DNA from: Hyphomonas sp.
Lineage (GTDB): Bacteria; Pseudomonadota; Alphaproteobacteria; Caulobacterales; Hyphomonadaceae
NCBI GenBank assembly: GCA_017792365.1
Contig: CP051229.1
Coordinates: 2,666,001 to 2,730,000 of the forward strand
Length of the DNA: 64,000 nucleotides
Direction of reading: 5' to 3'
The position numbers and the translations under genes are program-made. Positions 7,800 through 20,263 of this stretch are shown here, piece after piece (position 1 is the stretch's first letter; each line of letters opens with the position of its first letter). The notes beneath the pieces are model-generated. The model was given only the letters and a program-made list of their open reading frames with translations, did not search any database and was not told where the DNA came from.

Positions 7800-8324
7800 C
7801 TAGGCGGCGCGCTTGGCCAGCGACTTGGAGAGTTTCTCCACGGCCTTGTCGTGTTCGATGTTCTCGACAGCGGCCAGCTCGCGCGCCATGCGGTCCAGCG
7901 CCGATTCATAGAGCTGACGCTCCGAATAGGACTGGTCCGGCTGGTCTTCGGCGCGGTGCAGGTCGCGGACAACTTCGGCGATCTGGATCAGATTGCCCGA
8001 ATTGATCTTCGCTTCGTATTCCTGCGCGCGGCGCGACCACATGGTGCGCTTGATGCGGGCGCGGCCGCCCAGAGTTTTCAGGGCGTCGTTGACGATGCGT
8101 GCGGACGCCAGAGGGCGCATGCCGGCGGCTTCCGCGCGCGCGGTCGGAACACGCAGGATCAGCTTGTCCTGCTCAAACGAGACGACGTAGACTTCCAGTT
8201 TCATGCCCGCGACTTCCTGGGTCTCGACACCGGAGACCTGGCCCACGCCATGCGCGGGATAGACAACATGTTGTCCAACGCCGAATTTGGCTTCGGCGGC
8301 TTTTGCAGGCTGTTTTTTCGACAT
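7800..8324 (-). CDS. carD: CarD family transcriptional regulator
   Basis: A 174-residue protein started at 8324 (MSKKQPAKAAEAKFGVGQ); a longer frame runs upstream, but AAGGTAG lies before this ATG and the promoter lies at 8445-8472. The N-terminal RNA-polymerase interacting domain is clear: FGVGQHVVYPAHGVGQVSGVE (about 14-34), then YVVSFEQDKLILRVP. The helical C-terminal domain (about 80-174) contains the DNA-contacting WSRRAQEYEAKINSG. CarD binds the RNA polymerase beta subunit and stabilises open promoters, often at rRNA and ribosomal protein promoters; in Caulobacter the orthologue is called CdnL and links growth to metabolism. It follows the conserved gene order helicase - S4 protein - fdxA - carD. 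Confidence 0.92.
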   Translation of the reverse strand: MSKKQPAKAAEAKFGVGQHVVYPAHGVGQVSGVETQEVAGMKLEVYVVSFEQDKLILRVPTARAEAAGMRPLASARIVNDALKTLGGRARIKRTMWSRRAQEYEAKINSGNLIQIAEVVRDLHRAEDQPDQSYSERQLYESALDRMARELAAVENIEHDKAVEKLSKSLAKRAA

Positions 8325-8444
8325 ACTTTTTCTACCTTTTCCACTCGCGCCAAGGCCGAACAAGATTGATCGCCCACTAAACGTGTGCGCGCCCAAATTC
8401 TTCGGCCCTGTCAGCAATGCGTCCCGCCCGTCAGCGGATGTCCC

Positions 8445-8472
8445 GTCATACCACAATTTACAGAATTTTCAA
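8445..8472 (-). promoter_or_regulatory. Probable sigma-70 promoter of carD
   Basis: On the minus strand TTGAAA (8472-8467) and TATGAC (8450-8445) are separated by 16 bases. Transcription would begin near 8438, giving a leader of about 115 bases before the carD ATG. The surrounding DNA is distinctly AT-rich, as expected for a strong promoter. Confidence 0.6.
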
Positions 8473-8474
8473 CT

Positions 8475-8501
8475 GATTGCTTGGGTGCAAGTGCAGCAAT
8501 C
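8475..8501. promoter_or_regulatory. 27-bp inverted repeat just upstream of the carD -35 element
   Basis: GATTGCT (8475-8481) and AGCAATC (8495-8501) are perfect 7-base arms, with TGCA-AG-TGCA inside. It ends three bases from the carD -35 box. There is no T-run, so it is more likely an operator or activator site than a terminator of fdxA. The regulator is unknown. Confidence 0.45.
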
Positions 8502-8556
8502 ATGGCCTGCAGCACCTAAGTGCGACATCCCGCCACACAGCAAATTTCAAGCAAAA

Positions 8557-8898
8557 TCAGGCGTCTGATGGCGGATTCGGCGAAAACAGGCTCTGCAGCT
8601 TGTCCTTGACCTTCGCGTAATCGTCAGCGTCCGCAGGGGGATCTTTCTTGATCGTGATGTTCGGCCACACCTCGGCGTACTCGGTATTCAGCTTCAGCCA
8701 CTTGCCGTCGGCATCATCTTCCGTGTCGGGAAGGATGGCTTCCACCGGGCATTCCGGCTGGCAGACCCCGCAATCGATGCACTCCTCCGGCTTGATGACG
8801 AGCATGTTCTCGCCCTCATAGAAGCAGTCGACTGGGCAGACTTCGACGCAATCGGTGTATTTGCACCGGATGCACGCGTCGGTGACGATGTAGGTCAT
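8557..8898 (-). CDS. fdxA: Ferredoxin FdxA (7Fe-8S type)
   Basis: A 113-residue ferredoxin. Cysteines 9, 12, 17, 21 and 25 in the first half and C40-x2-C43-x2-C46-x3-C50-P in the second give the [3Fe-4S] plus [4Fe-4S] pattern of the bacterial 7Fe family; the protein also has the usual long C-terminal extension [19 protein letters not shown]. It carries low-potential electrons in the cytosol; the partner enzyme is not evident here. The place between the S4/helicase pair and carD is conserved in Alphaproteobacteria. No unusual features. Confidence 0.92.
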   Translation of the reverse strand: MTYIVTDACIRCKYTDCVEVCPVDCFYEGENMLVIKPEECIDCGVCQPECPVEAILPDTEDDADGKWLKLNTEYAEVWPNITIKKDPPADADDYAKVKDKLQSLFSPNPPSDA

Positions 8899-8995
8899 AT
8901 CGCTGGGTCACTCGTATTGATGGACGGCGAAATGGGCGTCCTGCGAGAGATTGTCAATTCAAGCCCGCAATTAGCACGGCTGAACGACCGCTGTC

Positions 8996-9301
8996 CTAGT
9001 CAGCGCCGAGCGCCCGGTAGGCCGTCGCAGCCTCTTTGGCGGGGCCACGACGCTGGGGCAGGGCGAGCACTTCCACCACCCGCACCCCGGCCGGCGTCGT
9101 GAAGTTCACAAGGTCGCCAACCTCGACCTGCGTCGCGCCCTTGTCGACGCGCCGCACCTGGCCGTCACGCTCGATCCGCGCGCCAAGCGTCGCCACGGCG
9201 TCATGCGCCTGTCCCCGCGTCTTGTAGAACCGCGCCCGCCACAGCCACACGTCCAGGCGCATCCGCGTCTCTCCGGCCTCGGGCCGCTGCGCTGGGCTCA
9301 T
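8996..9301 (-). CDS. S4-domain RNA-binding protein (Hsp15-like)
   Basis: A 101-residue protein whose S4 fold spans about residues 14-70: MRLDVWLWRARFYKTRGQAHD, the classical first S4 helix with basic face, then LGARIERDGQVRRVDKGATQVEVGDLVNF. Hsp15-type proteins bind stalled 50S subunits with attached tRNA; whether this member does so is not known. Its ATG overlaps the stop of the helicase gene (ATGA), so the two are translated in one go. The first 13 residues before MRLDV may be extra, but the overlap favours the longer start. Confidence 0.85.
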   Translation of the reverse strand: MSPAQRPEAGETRMRLDVWLWRARFYKTRGQAHDAVATLGARIERDGQVRRVDKGATQVEVGDLVNFTTPAGVRVVEVLALPQRRGPAKEAATAYRALGAD

Positions 9302-12089
9302 GAAGCGTCGTGCCCGCTGCCCGAACCAGCCGGTCCGCCATCCGGCGCGGCGCCGCCATCGCGCGCGGTCGACGCTGACGGCATCGCCTGCTCGGCCTTG
9401 GTCGCAGGCGTGCGCTCTGCCAGCTTGCGGGGCTTGCGTCGCCGCTTCTTCTTCTGGGTCTTTGCGTTCTGCGGCCGCTCGCGGTCAGGCTGCGGACGCG
9501 AGGCCAGCGCATGCGCCGCCAGCGCCGCAAATGGCCCGGAGAGCACGGGCGCGGGCGCCGCCGGCGCTGCACCACCCTTTTTGCCCTTCCGCTCACCCTC
9601 GGGCCGTGCGCGCGCCGCAAAGCGCCACAGCTTGACCCCGCCGGTCTCTGTCGCGCTCCGCAGGCTTCAGGCCCATCGCGCGCAGGATCTCCGGGAATTC
9701 CTCGCCCGGACAGCCGATCGTCGCTGCAAGGTCGATCGGCGCCGCAAACGCCGACGCGCCCGCCGCCTTGCGCGCCTGTCCCAGTTGCCAAGACAGGCGC
9801 TCGGCCATGTCGGCCCGCACCGCCCGCTTGCCCATGCGCAGATAGCCGATCGCGCCCAGCATCCGGTCGCTCCATGTCCGCCCGTCCAGCGGGAAGGAAG
9901 CCGCCTCCGGCGCCGCGGTCACGTTCGATCCGTCGAACACATTGCGCAGCATCACGATCAATCTGGCCTGCGCAGGCTTCAGGAGCCCGGGCACCCAGGC
10001 CGCCACCCGTCCGCATCTCACCCCGGCAGCCTTCAGCGCCTCGCGCTCCTCGGCGCTGATCCGCGCATCGGCCAGCGCCGACGGCATGCCGCGTCCGCCG
10101 CCGCGCCGGTCGATCGCGGCGCCAGTCTCCAGAAGCTGGAACACCAGGCCGCGCGCCAGCCCCGACAACTGATCGCCATCGAGCGCGGTCTTGAGCGCAA
10201 ACAGCGACGCCAGTCCCTCGCTGAGGTGCTGCTCCAGCCAGCCTGCACGCGCCCCTGCGCCCGCCCGCGCAGGCCCGCGTCGGCGTCTTCGGCTCCCATG
10301 AGCTTCACACCCGGCGCCAGCCAGTCGTGCCGCTTCTCCAGAACGCCGATGGCGGCGCCTTCGAACATCACCTGCGCGGTTTGCGCATCCAGCGTGAAGG
10401 CGCCGGCTTCGGCGGCGGATATCCCGGCCAGTTTCTGCTCGATCACCGGGCCCAGCGCTTTGATCGCAGCATTGCGCACCGCGCGACCCTCCAGCGAACT
10501 CGCCGTCGAATCCGGAACGAACGCCAGCCCGGCCAGCTTGCCCACCTCATGGCCCTGCACCAGCACCCGCCCATCCGGCTCAAGCACCGGCGCGATCTCG
10601 TCTTCCGAGTGCAGCGCCTTGAGCAGCGCCGACGTGCGGCGATCGACAAACCGCTGCATCAGGCCTTCGTGCAACGCGTCGGACAGCCGGTCCTCGATGT
10701 CCCGCGTGCGCTCGCGCCACGTCGCGGCGTTCTCCAGCCAGTCGGCGCGGTTGGCCGCATAGGTCCACGTCCGGATCTGCGCCAGCCGGCCCTGCAGCGT
10801 GTCGATATCGCCCTCGACGCTGTCCAGCCGCTCGACCTGTGCGAACATCCATTCGTCCTTGATGCGGGCGTCCGGCTCCATCAGCTTTTCCGCCAGCGAG
10901 GAGACCAGCCGGATGTGCCCGTCCTCGCCATGCTTGCGGAAGTCGGGCAGGGTGCACAAATCCCACAGCCGCCGCACATGCGCGGTCGACGACGCCCCCT
11001 TGCGCACTTCGGGAATGGCAGACAGCGCCGCCAGCGTGCTCTCGTCCAGCGCTTCGGGCGCCCGGCGCAGCACCTTGTGCGGCGAGGGCCGCTTGAGCGA
11101 ATCCATCAGCGCATCGAGACTGGAAAAATCGAGCGCGTCATTGCGCCAGTTCACCGTCTCCAGCGGTTCGAAGCGGTGCTCGCAGATCCGCTCAACGACG
11201 TCCGGCTCGATGGCGGACAGTCCGCGGTTTCGCCGAACGTGCCGTCGTCGCGGAAGCGTCCCGCGCGCCCGGCGATCTGCGCCAGCTCGTCAGCCCGCAG
11301 CATCCGCCGATTGCGTCCGTCGAACTTCCGCCGGCTGGCGAAGGCGATGTGGCCGACATCGAGGTTCAGCCCCATGCCGATCGCATCGGTCGCAACGATG
11401 TAGTCGACCTCGCCAGCCTGGTAGAGCTCGACCTGGGCGTTGCGCGTGCGCGGGCTCAGCGCCCCCATGATCACCGCACACCCGCCGCGTTGCCGCTTCA
11501 GCAGCTCCGCGATGGCGTAGACTTCCTCGGCCGAGAACGCGACCACGGCCGAGCGTTTCGGCAGCTTGGTGATCTTCAACGGCCCGGCATACGACAGCTG
11601 TGAGAACCGCTCGCGCCGTTCCGGATCGATGTCGAGGTCCAGCGCATTCAAGACGGGCCGCACCGTGTCGGCGCCCATCAGCATGGTTTCGTGATTGCCG
11701 CGCGCATTGAGGATGCGCGAGGTGAACACGTGGCCGCGGTCCGGATCAGACGCCAGCTGGATTTCGTCGACGCCGACAAACTCGAATTCCCGCGACACCG
11801 GCATCGCCTCGACGGTGCAGGCGAAGTACCGCGCTTCGGGCGGCGCGATGCGCTCTTCGCCGGTGATCAGCGCGCATGCGCGCTCGCCCTTCACCGCCAC
11901 CATGCGGTCATAGACCTCGCGCGCCAGCAGGCGCAGCGGCAGGCCGATCATCCCGTCGCCATGCGCCAGCATGCGCTCAACGGCGAGGTGGGTCTTGCCG
12001 GTATTGGTCGGACCAAGAACGGCGCGAACGCGGTTGGCTTCGGTCAGGGCGCTTCTCCTGATGGGGGAGCCGGCATACTGGAATCGCAA
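9298..12089 (-). pseudogene. SUV3/MgpS-like ATP-dependent helicase, interrupted by three frame breaks
   Basis: Together the pieces encode about 930 residues. The N-terminal piece has Walker A GPTNTGKT (residues 26-33), VDEIQ (107-111), an ISAPP-like stretch and motif VI QIAGRAGRF. Homology then continues in other frames: near 11221 (after FGETAD, next frame LSAIEPDVVERI), near 10245 (next frame WLEQHLSEGLASL) and near 9648 (next frame TGGVKLWRFAAR), ending in a Lys/Arg-rich tail at 9298. Each break needs only a single-base change, and the sequence between breaks keeps normal coding quality, so sequencing error is more likely than decay. The annotated ATG at 12089 is weak; an AGGAG precedes a CTG a little downstream. 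SUV3-type helicases unwind RNA, often with PNPase. The gene is coupled to the S4 gene. Confidence 0.75.
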
Positions 12090-12110
12090 TTCGCGATAGG
12101 CAATCGCCCA

Positions 12111-12176
12111 GACATGACAACGCCCGGGCCACAGGTCCGCCCGGATACGACAACGCCCGGACCTAAGGTCCGGGCG
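12111..12176. repeat. Two tandem 33-bp repeats, second forms a strong hairpin
   Basis: Units 12111-12143 and 12144-12176 match at 26 of 33 positions. The second has a perfect 9-bp stem (12155-12163 with 12167-12175, loop TAA); the first only a partial one. They lie behind hup (minus) and in front of the helicase. No T-run follows, so termination is possible but unproven. Confidence 0.55.
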
Positions 12177-12203
12177 CCGCCAGTACTCAAATGGAAATCG
12201 AGA

Positions 12204-12506
12204 CTAGATCGATTCCTTCAGTTCCTTGGCGGGACGGAAGGAAACCTTCTTCGAAGCCTTGATCTTGATGGGCTCGCCCGTCGCCGGGTTGCGGCCCATG
12301 CGGGCGGCGCGCTTCGCGACCACCAGCGTGCCGAAGCCGGCGATGCGGATGCGGTCGCCTTTTTTCAGGTGCTTGATGATGAGTTCGAAGGTTTCGCTGA
12401 GCTGCTCTTCCGACTGCTTCTTCGAGATCTCATTTCTTTCCGCCAGCGTTGCAGCCAGTTGCTTCATGCTGACAGTCGTCTGTTTCGGTTTGGCGGCCGT
12501 AGCCAT
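12204..12506 (-). CDS. HU family DNA-binding protein
   Basis: A 100-residue HU/IHF-fold protein with an extra N-terminal AKPKQTTVSMKQ. The dimerisation helices (LAATLAERNEISKKQSEEQLSETFELI) and the DNA arm GFGTLVVAKRAARMGRNPATGEPI with the intercalating Pro are all intact, and the end KVSFRPAKELKESI is standard. The ATG at 12506 has GGAG eight bases upstream; an ATG two codons earlier (12512) is too close to that site. HU compacts and bends DNA. It stands alone, with a repeat element behind it and a 400-base region shared with rpmB in front. Confidence 0.9.
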   Translation of the reverse strand: MATAAKPKQTTVSMKQLAATLAERNEISKKQSEEQLSETFELIIKHLKKGDRIRIAGFGTLVVAKRAARMGRNPATGEPIKIKASKKVSFRPAKELKESI

Positions 12507-12906
12507 TGGCATGTCTCCAGACTTCTGGTTTTCACGTTCCCCGCCGCCGACTACGACCGGAATCAGTCCCGGCGGCGAGCAGAGGCGCATCTGGAACGAC
12601 GGGGAGGCGAAGAAATCAAGCCGGTTTCGCCCGAAAATACGGGTTTTTCCTGCATAAACCCGGTGTTTTTCCCCTTTTTCGGCGTTTGAGGAGTCCAAGA
12701 TGCACGCAGGACACGAATCTTCCGCCCGCTGACGGCTCTCGCCCATGGCCGCGAAATCCCGCGCCAGAACGCCAAAAAGCAGCATTCGAGGCCGCGAGTT
12801 CACCTTGACTCGGCATACCGGCCCGCCTATCCACCCCGCTCCGAATTGAAGAGAGAACCGCCATGCGCCGCTGGATACGGGCGCGGCGAATGCAGGATGC
12901 CAACCC
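12507..12906. other. Intergenic region between hup and rpmB
   Basis: Four hundred bases with no credible gene. It holds a nested palindrome at 12631-12682 (CCGAAAA/TTTTCGG outside, GGGTTT/AAACCC inside), which could be a transcript hairpin or an operator for the divergent hup and rpmB units, and the rpmB promoter at 12805-12833. Short frames here overlap each other on both strands and look non-coding. Confidence 0.5.
12805..12833 (+). promoter_or_regulatory. Sigma-70 promoter of rpmB
   Basis: TTGACT at 12805-12810 and TATCCA at 12828-12833 with a 17-base spacer. Transcription would start near 12840, leaving a leader of about 65 bases before the rpmB ATG. Confidence 0.65.
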
Positions 12907-13200
12907 ATGTCGCGCAAGTGCGAACTGACCGGAACCGGCCCGATCGTCGGCCACAAGGTCAGCCACTCCAACATCAAGACCAAGCGCCGGTTCGAACCGA
13001 ACCTAGTGAAGGTCCAGCTGCGCTCTGAGGCGCTCGACCAGTCCTTCTCGGCGCGCATCTGCGCCCACGCCCTGCGCACCGTCGACAAGCGCGGCGGTCT
13101 GGACGGCTTCCTCGCCAAGGCGAAGGAAGACGAGCTGTCGCCGAAGATGCGCAAGGTGAAGCGCGACATCGCGAAGAAGGCCGCCGACGCCGCCGCCTGA
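12907..13200 (+). CDS. rpmB: 50S ribosomal protein L28
   Basis: A 97-residue protein beginning [22 protein letters not shown], followed by the basic [15 protein letters not shown], which is diagnostic of L28. L28 sits on the large subunit near the L1 stalk. Compared with short L28 proteins this one has the longer alphaproteobacterial C-terminus ([21 protein letters not shown]). It is a single-gene unit with its own promoter. Confidence 0.97.
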   Translation: MSRKCELTGTGPIVGHKVSHSNIKTKRRFEPNLVKVQLRSEALDQSFSARICAHALRTVDKRGGLDGFLAKAKEDELSPKMRKVKRDIAKKAADAAA

Positions 13201-13314
13201 TCCGGCGACTAGGCTTTCGTCCTACGCGTTCGTTCGACGATCAATTTCCCAAACACGGCTTTACCCGCGCCCCGGCGCGCGTTTGACTGCGCCCGTCTTT
13301 CGTTAGGGGGCTTC

Positions 13315-14988
<1,674 letters not shown>

Positions 14989-15009
14989 GACATGCGGGCT
15001 CAGGAGTAC

Positions 15010-15084
15010 GGCGGTCGGACAGGCCGCGTCTGCGCTCACGTCTTCGCCCCCAAATCGAAGACCAGGGAGGGCTGTCCGACCGCC
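15010..15084. repeat. 13-bp inverted repeat behind the amidohydrolase gene
   Basis: GGCGGTCGGACAG (15010-15022) is repeated inverted at 15072-15084. The 49-base loop holds a smaller CTTCG/CGAAG hairpin. It lies 22 bases after the stop and is followed by no T-run, so it may stabilise the 3' end or act as an imperfect terminator. The remaining bases to 15251 show nothing else. Confidence 0.45.
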
Positions 15085-15251
15085 TGTCCCACACCACACG
15101 ATCGGTGCGCGCCCCGCATCACCCGAATGGGTAAGGCCGCGCATTTTCAATCACGAGGCGACAGTTACCGTACGCGCGGTTCTGGCCTGCCGCGCAAAGG
15201 GGGTGTAACGCTCGTTCCAACGATAATCAGACCTACCGGGAGCATGACGCC

Positions 15252-16387
15252 ATGACCGACATTCCATCCACCACCATCCAGCTTCGCTCGGAGCTGAAGT
15301 CTTCCGGCGATCTCGAACTCTCCCTCGCCGAGATCAAGACGCCGCAGCCCGGCCCCGATGAAGTGCTGGTCCGCGTCGAAGCCACGCCGATCAACCCGTC
15401 CGACCTCGGCCTGCTGGTCGGGCCCGCTGATCTGTCCGGCGCAAAGCAGTCCGGCTCCGCCGACCGTCCGGTGATCTCCGCGAAGGTGCCCGAGGTCATC
15501 GTCCGCGCCATGAAGGCCCGCCTCGACCAGTCGCTGCCGGTCGGCAACGAAGGCGCCGGCGTCGTCGTCAAGGCTGGCGACAGCCCGGCCGCCCAGGCGC
15601 TGCTCGGCAAGACCGTCGCCATGCTCGGCGGCGACATGTACGCCACCTATCGCTGCCTCAACGTCCAGCAATGCATGGAGCTGCCCGACAACGTCTCGCC
15701 GCGCGAAGGCGCCTCCTGCTTCGTCAATCCGCTGACCGCGCTGTCGATGCCGGAAACCATGCGCATGGAAGGCCACACCGCGCTGGTCCATACTGCGGCG
15801 GCGTCAAACCTCGGCCAGATGCTCAACAAGATCTGCCTCGCCGACGGCGTCGAGCTGGTGAACATCGTCCGCAAGCCCGAACAGGAAAAGATCCTGAAGG
15901 ACCTCGGCGCGAAGCATATCGTCTCGACCTCGTCCGACAGCTTCATGGAAGACCTGATCAAGGCGCTCGCGGCCACCAACGCCACCATCGCGTTCGATGC
16001 GATCGGCGGCGGCGATCTCGCCGGAAAGATCCTTGTCGCCATGGAGGCCGCGGCCAACATGAACGCCAAGGAATACTCCCGCTACGGCTCGGCCACCCAC
16101 AAGCAGGTCTACATCTATGGCCGCCTCGACATGGCGCCGACCGTCCTTCCGCCGGGCGTCGGCATGGCGTGGGCGCCGGCGGCTACCTGCTCACCTACTT
16201 CCTCCAGAAGATCGGCAATGAAGGCCGCGCCAGACTGCGCAAGCGCGTGCTGGACGAGCTGAAGACGACCTTCGCCAGCCACTACACGTCCGAGATCTCG
16301 CTCGCTCAGGCGCTCGATCTCGACACGCTGCGCGCCTACAACAAGCGCGCGACCGGCGAGAAATACCTCATCAACCCTTCGCTCTAG
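15252..16387 (+). CDS. MDR-superfamily zinc-type dehydrogenase / quinone reductase, one frame break
   Basis: A medium-chain dehydrogenase of about 378 residues. The GroES-like half (PGPDEVLVRVEATPINPSDLGLLVG, VGNEGAGVVVKAG) and the Rossmann half (HTAAASNLGQMLNKICLADGVELVNIVRKPEQ) are intact. Structural zinc Cys residues are lacking, as in quinone-reductase types. Near 16170 the frame breaks: reading one base further gives GAGGYLLTYFLQKIG and a normal C-terminus ending at 16387, whereas the uninterrupted frame stops at 16262. A missing G in a run of G (TGGGCGCC) explains it in one step. Redox substrate unknown; NAD(P)H-dependent reduction of an enone or quinone is the family norm. Confidence 0.75.
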
Positions 16388-16496
16388 CCAGTCCGCTGCA
16401 TCTCCGCGCCCGCGGCGATGCGGCGCCCGCTCAAGGCTGATCCCGGCTCACAGTTGTCCTGTCCCGGATCATGCCTCGGCGCGGCGGGAGATCTCG

Positions 16497-17753
16497 ATGA
16501 AACTTGTCCTGTCTGGCGCGGCGATCGTCCTGTTGACCGCGATCGTGTGGCTGGCGTGGCCGATCTACGGCTTCGTCTCGAACCAGTTCGAAGTCGCGCG
16601 GCTTCCCGTCGGCTGGCAGGCGCTGCCCGCGGACATGCCGCAGGACAGCCTCGTCGCAGACGAGAAATATCGGCCAGCCGCCAGTCAGGGCATGGAGGTG
16701 CTTGAGGCATGGCGCGCCAAGATCAATGCGCCGAGCATGTCGGCGGCGATCGCGATCGACGGCGAGCTGGTGTGGGCCGGCGCGGTGGGCTGGGCCGATA
16801 TCGCGAACGAGACACCGGTCACCACGCGCACCGCCTACCGCATCGGGTCAACGTCGAAACCCGTCGGGATCACGGCGCTGGCGCGCCTCGTCTCGGCCGG
16901 ACAGATCGATCTCGATACGCCCATCTCGACCTATGCGAACGACCTGCCCAACGAAGCCTGGAACCAGTTCACGCCGCGCCAGCTCGCATCCCACACGGCC
17001 GGTCTGGTGGAATACGAAGACAACACCGACTGGCGCGGCCTCTATCAGAGCATGGCGCTGAACAGGCGCTTCGATGACCCGCAGGACGCGCTCGCCGTGT
17101 TCGACAGCGCCGACCTGTTGTTCGAGCCGGGGACCGACTTCCACTATTCCGGCTTCGACAACGTCCTCCTGAGCGCGGTCATGCAGGATGTCGCCGATCA
17201 GCCCTTCGATGATCTGATGTCGCGCCTCGTGTTCTCACCGCTTGGCCTCGACGCAACGCAGCCGGAATACCTGCGCACCGCCGCCACCGACTTCGCGACG
17301 TCCTACCAGACGAGGGGGGATCAGGTGAAACCCTGGCGCCGCGTCGACCTCAGTCACAAGCTCGCGGCAGGCGGCTATATCTCGACGCCGTCAGACCTTG
17401 CCCGGCTTGGCGCGGCATGGCTCGACGACGGCTTCATCGCCGCAGACGTCCGCGAACAATTCTGGACGCCTGCCAGGCTCTCCAGCGGCGAGGTCAACGA
17501 ACAGAATTATGCGCTCGGCTTCCGGCGCGCCGTCGCAACGATCGACGGACTGGGAGAGGTGACCCACGTCAATCACGGCGGCGTCTCCAAGGGCGCGCAG
17601 TGCTGGCTCATGATCGTGCCGGAGCGCCAGATATCGATCGCGGTCTCCACCAACCGGCGGACTGACGAGTTTTTCGATTTCGCCGGCGTCTATGCCGAGC
17701 TGCTGGAAGCGTTCGCGCCGCTCGCGAACGCCGCGCCGCAACCCTCCGACTGA
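16497..17753 (+). CDS. Serine beta-lactamase-fold hydrolase (class C/esterase group)
   Basis: A 418-residue membrane-anchored protein. An N-terminal hydrophobic stretch (LVLSGAAIVLLTAIVWLAWPIYGF) anchors it towards the periplasm. The catalytic S-T-S-K in YRIGSTSKPVG (about residues 117-127) is the Ser-x-x-Lys motif; HTAGLVEY and FHYSGFDNVLLS (Tyr motif) and the late VNHGGVSKG follow. This is the penicillin-binding-protein-like family (Pfam Beta-lactamase) that includes esterases and D-amino-peptidases. Real antibiotic hydrolysis is not implied. It stands alone, with a hairpin terminator behind it. Confidence 0.8.
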   Translation: MKLVLSGAAIVLLTAIVWLAWPIYGFVSNQFEVARLPVGWQALPADMPQDSLVADEKYRPAASQGMEVLEAWRAKINAPSMSAAIAIDGELVWAGAVGWADIANETPVTTRTAYRIGSTSKPVGITALARLVSAGQIDLDTPISTYANDLPNEAWNQFTPRQLASHTAGLVEYEDNTDWRGLYQSMALNRRFDDPQDALAVFDSADLLFEPGTDFHYSGFDNVLLSAVMQDVADQPFDDLMSRLVFSPLGLDATQPEYLRTAATDFATSYQTRGDQVKPWRRVDLSHKLAAGGYISTPSDLARLGAAWLDDGFIAADVREQFWTPARLSSGEVNEQNYALGFRRAVATIDGLGEVTHVNHGGVSKGAQCWLMIVPERQISIAVSTNRRTDEFFDFAGVYAELLEAFAPLANAAPQPSD

Positions 17754-17783
17754 CCCCGCCCCCCGCGCCCACCGCCATGCGAC

Positions 17784-17823
17784 GCCCGCAATCCGCATTC
17801 CGTCGCAATGGCGGGCATTTTTT
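17784..17823 (+). terminator. Rho-independent terminator of the beta-lactamase-fold gene
   Basis: GCCCGC (17784-17789) pairs with GCGGGC (17811-17816), followed by A and T6. The loop is long (21 bases) but can form an inner hairpin. Confidence 0.55.
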
Positions 17824-17828
17824 CCAAG

Positions 17829-17847
17829 AATTAGAATTATTCTAATT
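17829..17847. promoter_or_regulatory. PerR/Irr-like palindromic operator upstream of katG
   Basis: A 9-1-9 perfect palindrome, AATTAGAAT-T-ATTCTAATT. The core TTAGAAT-N-ATTCTAA differs from the PerR box only in a symmetric pair, and TTAGAA-N3-TTCTAA is the core of the Irr-type iron control element. Either would bind a Fur-family regulator and connect katG with peroxide or iron. It lies 152 bases before the katG ATG. Confidence 0.55.
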
Positions 17848-17938
17848 TACATTCCAGTTAACCTGCGCTAGGACTCCCCTCACTTGAGAAATACGCAGTC
17901 GCGCCGGCGAGCCTCCCCCGACCAGCGCGACGCATTGA

Positions 17939-20164
<2,226 letters not shown>

Positions 20165-20190
20165 GCGAAGGCAGCCATAACAATCCAATC

Positions 20191-20221
20191 AGGGCCGGCG
20201 GGAGACCGTCGGCCCTTTTTT
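20191..20221 (+). terminator. Rho-independent terminator of katG
   Basis: AGGGCCGGCGG (20191-20201) pairs with CCGTCGGCCCT (20206-20216), one G-T pair, GAGA tetraloop, then T5-6. A textbook terminator 27 bases after the stop. Confidence 0.85.
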
Positions 20222-20263
20222 GCTGGATTCGCGGGATCGAGCCGCGGTCGTTTGAGACCCGGC

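Noticed and set aside
15252-16262. MDR dehydrogenase ending at 16262 as a complete 336-residue protein
   Set aside because: The last 30 residues are Ala/Ser/Cys-rich nonsense, while the next frame continues the family to 16387.
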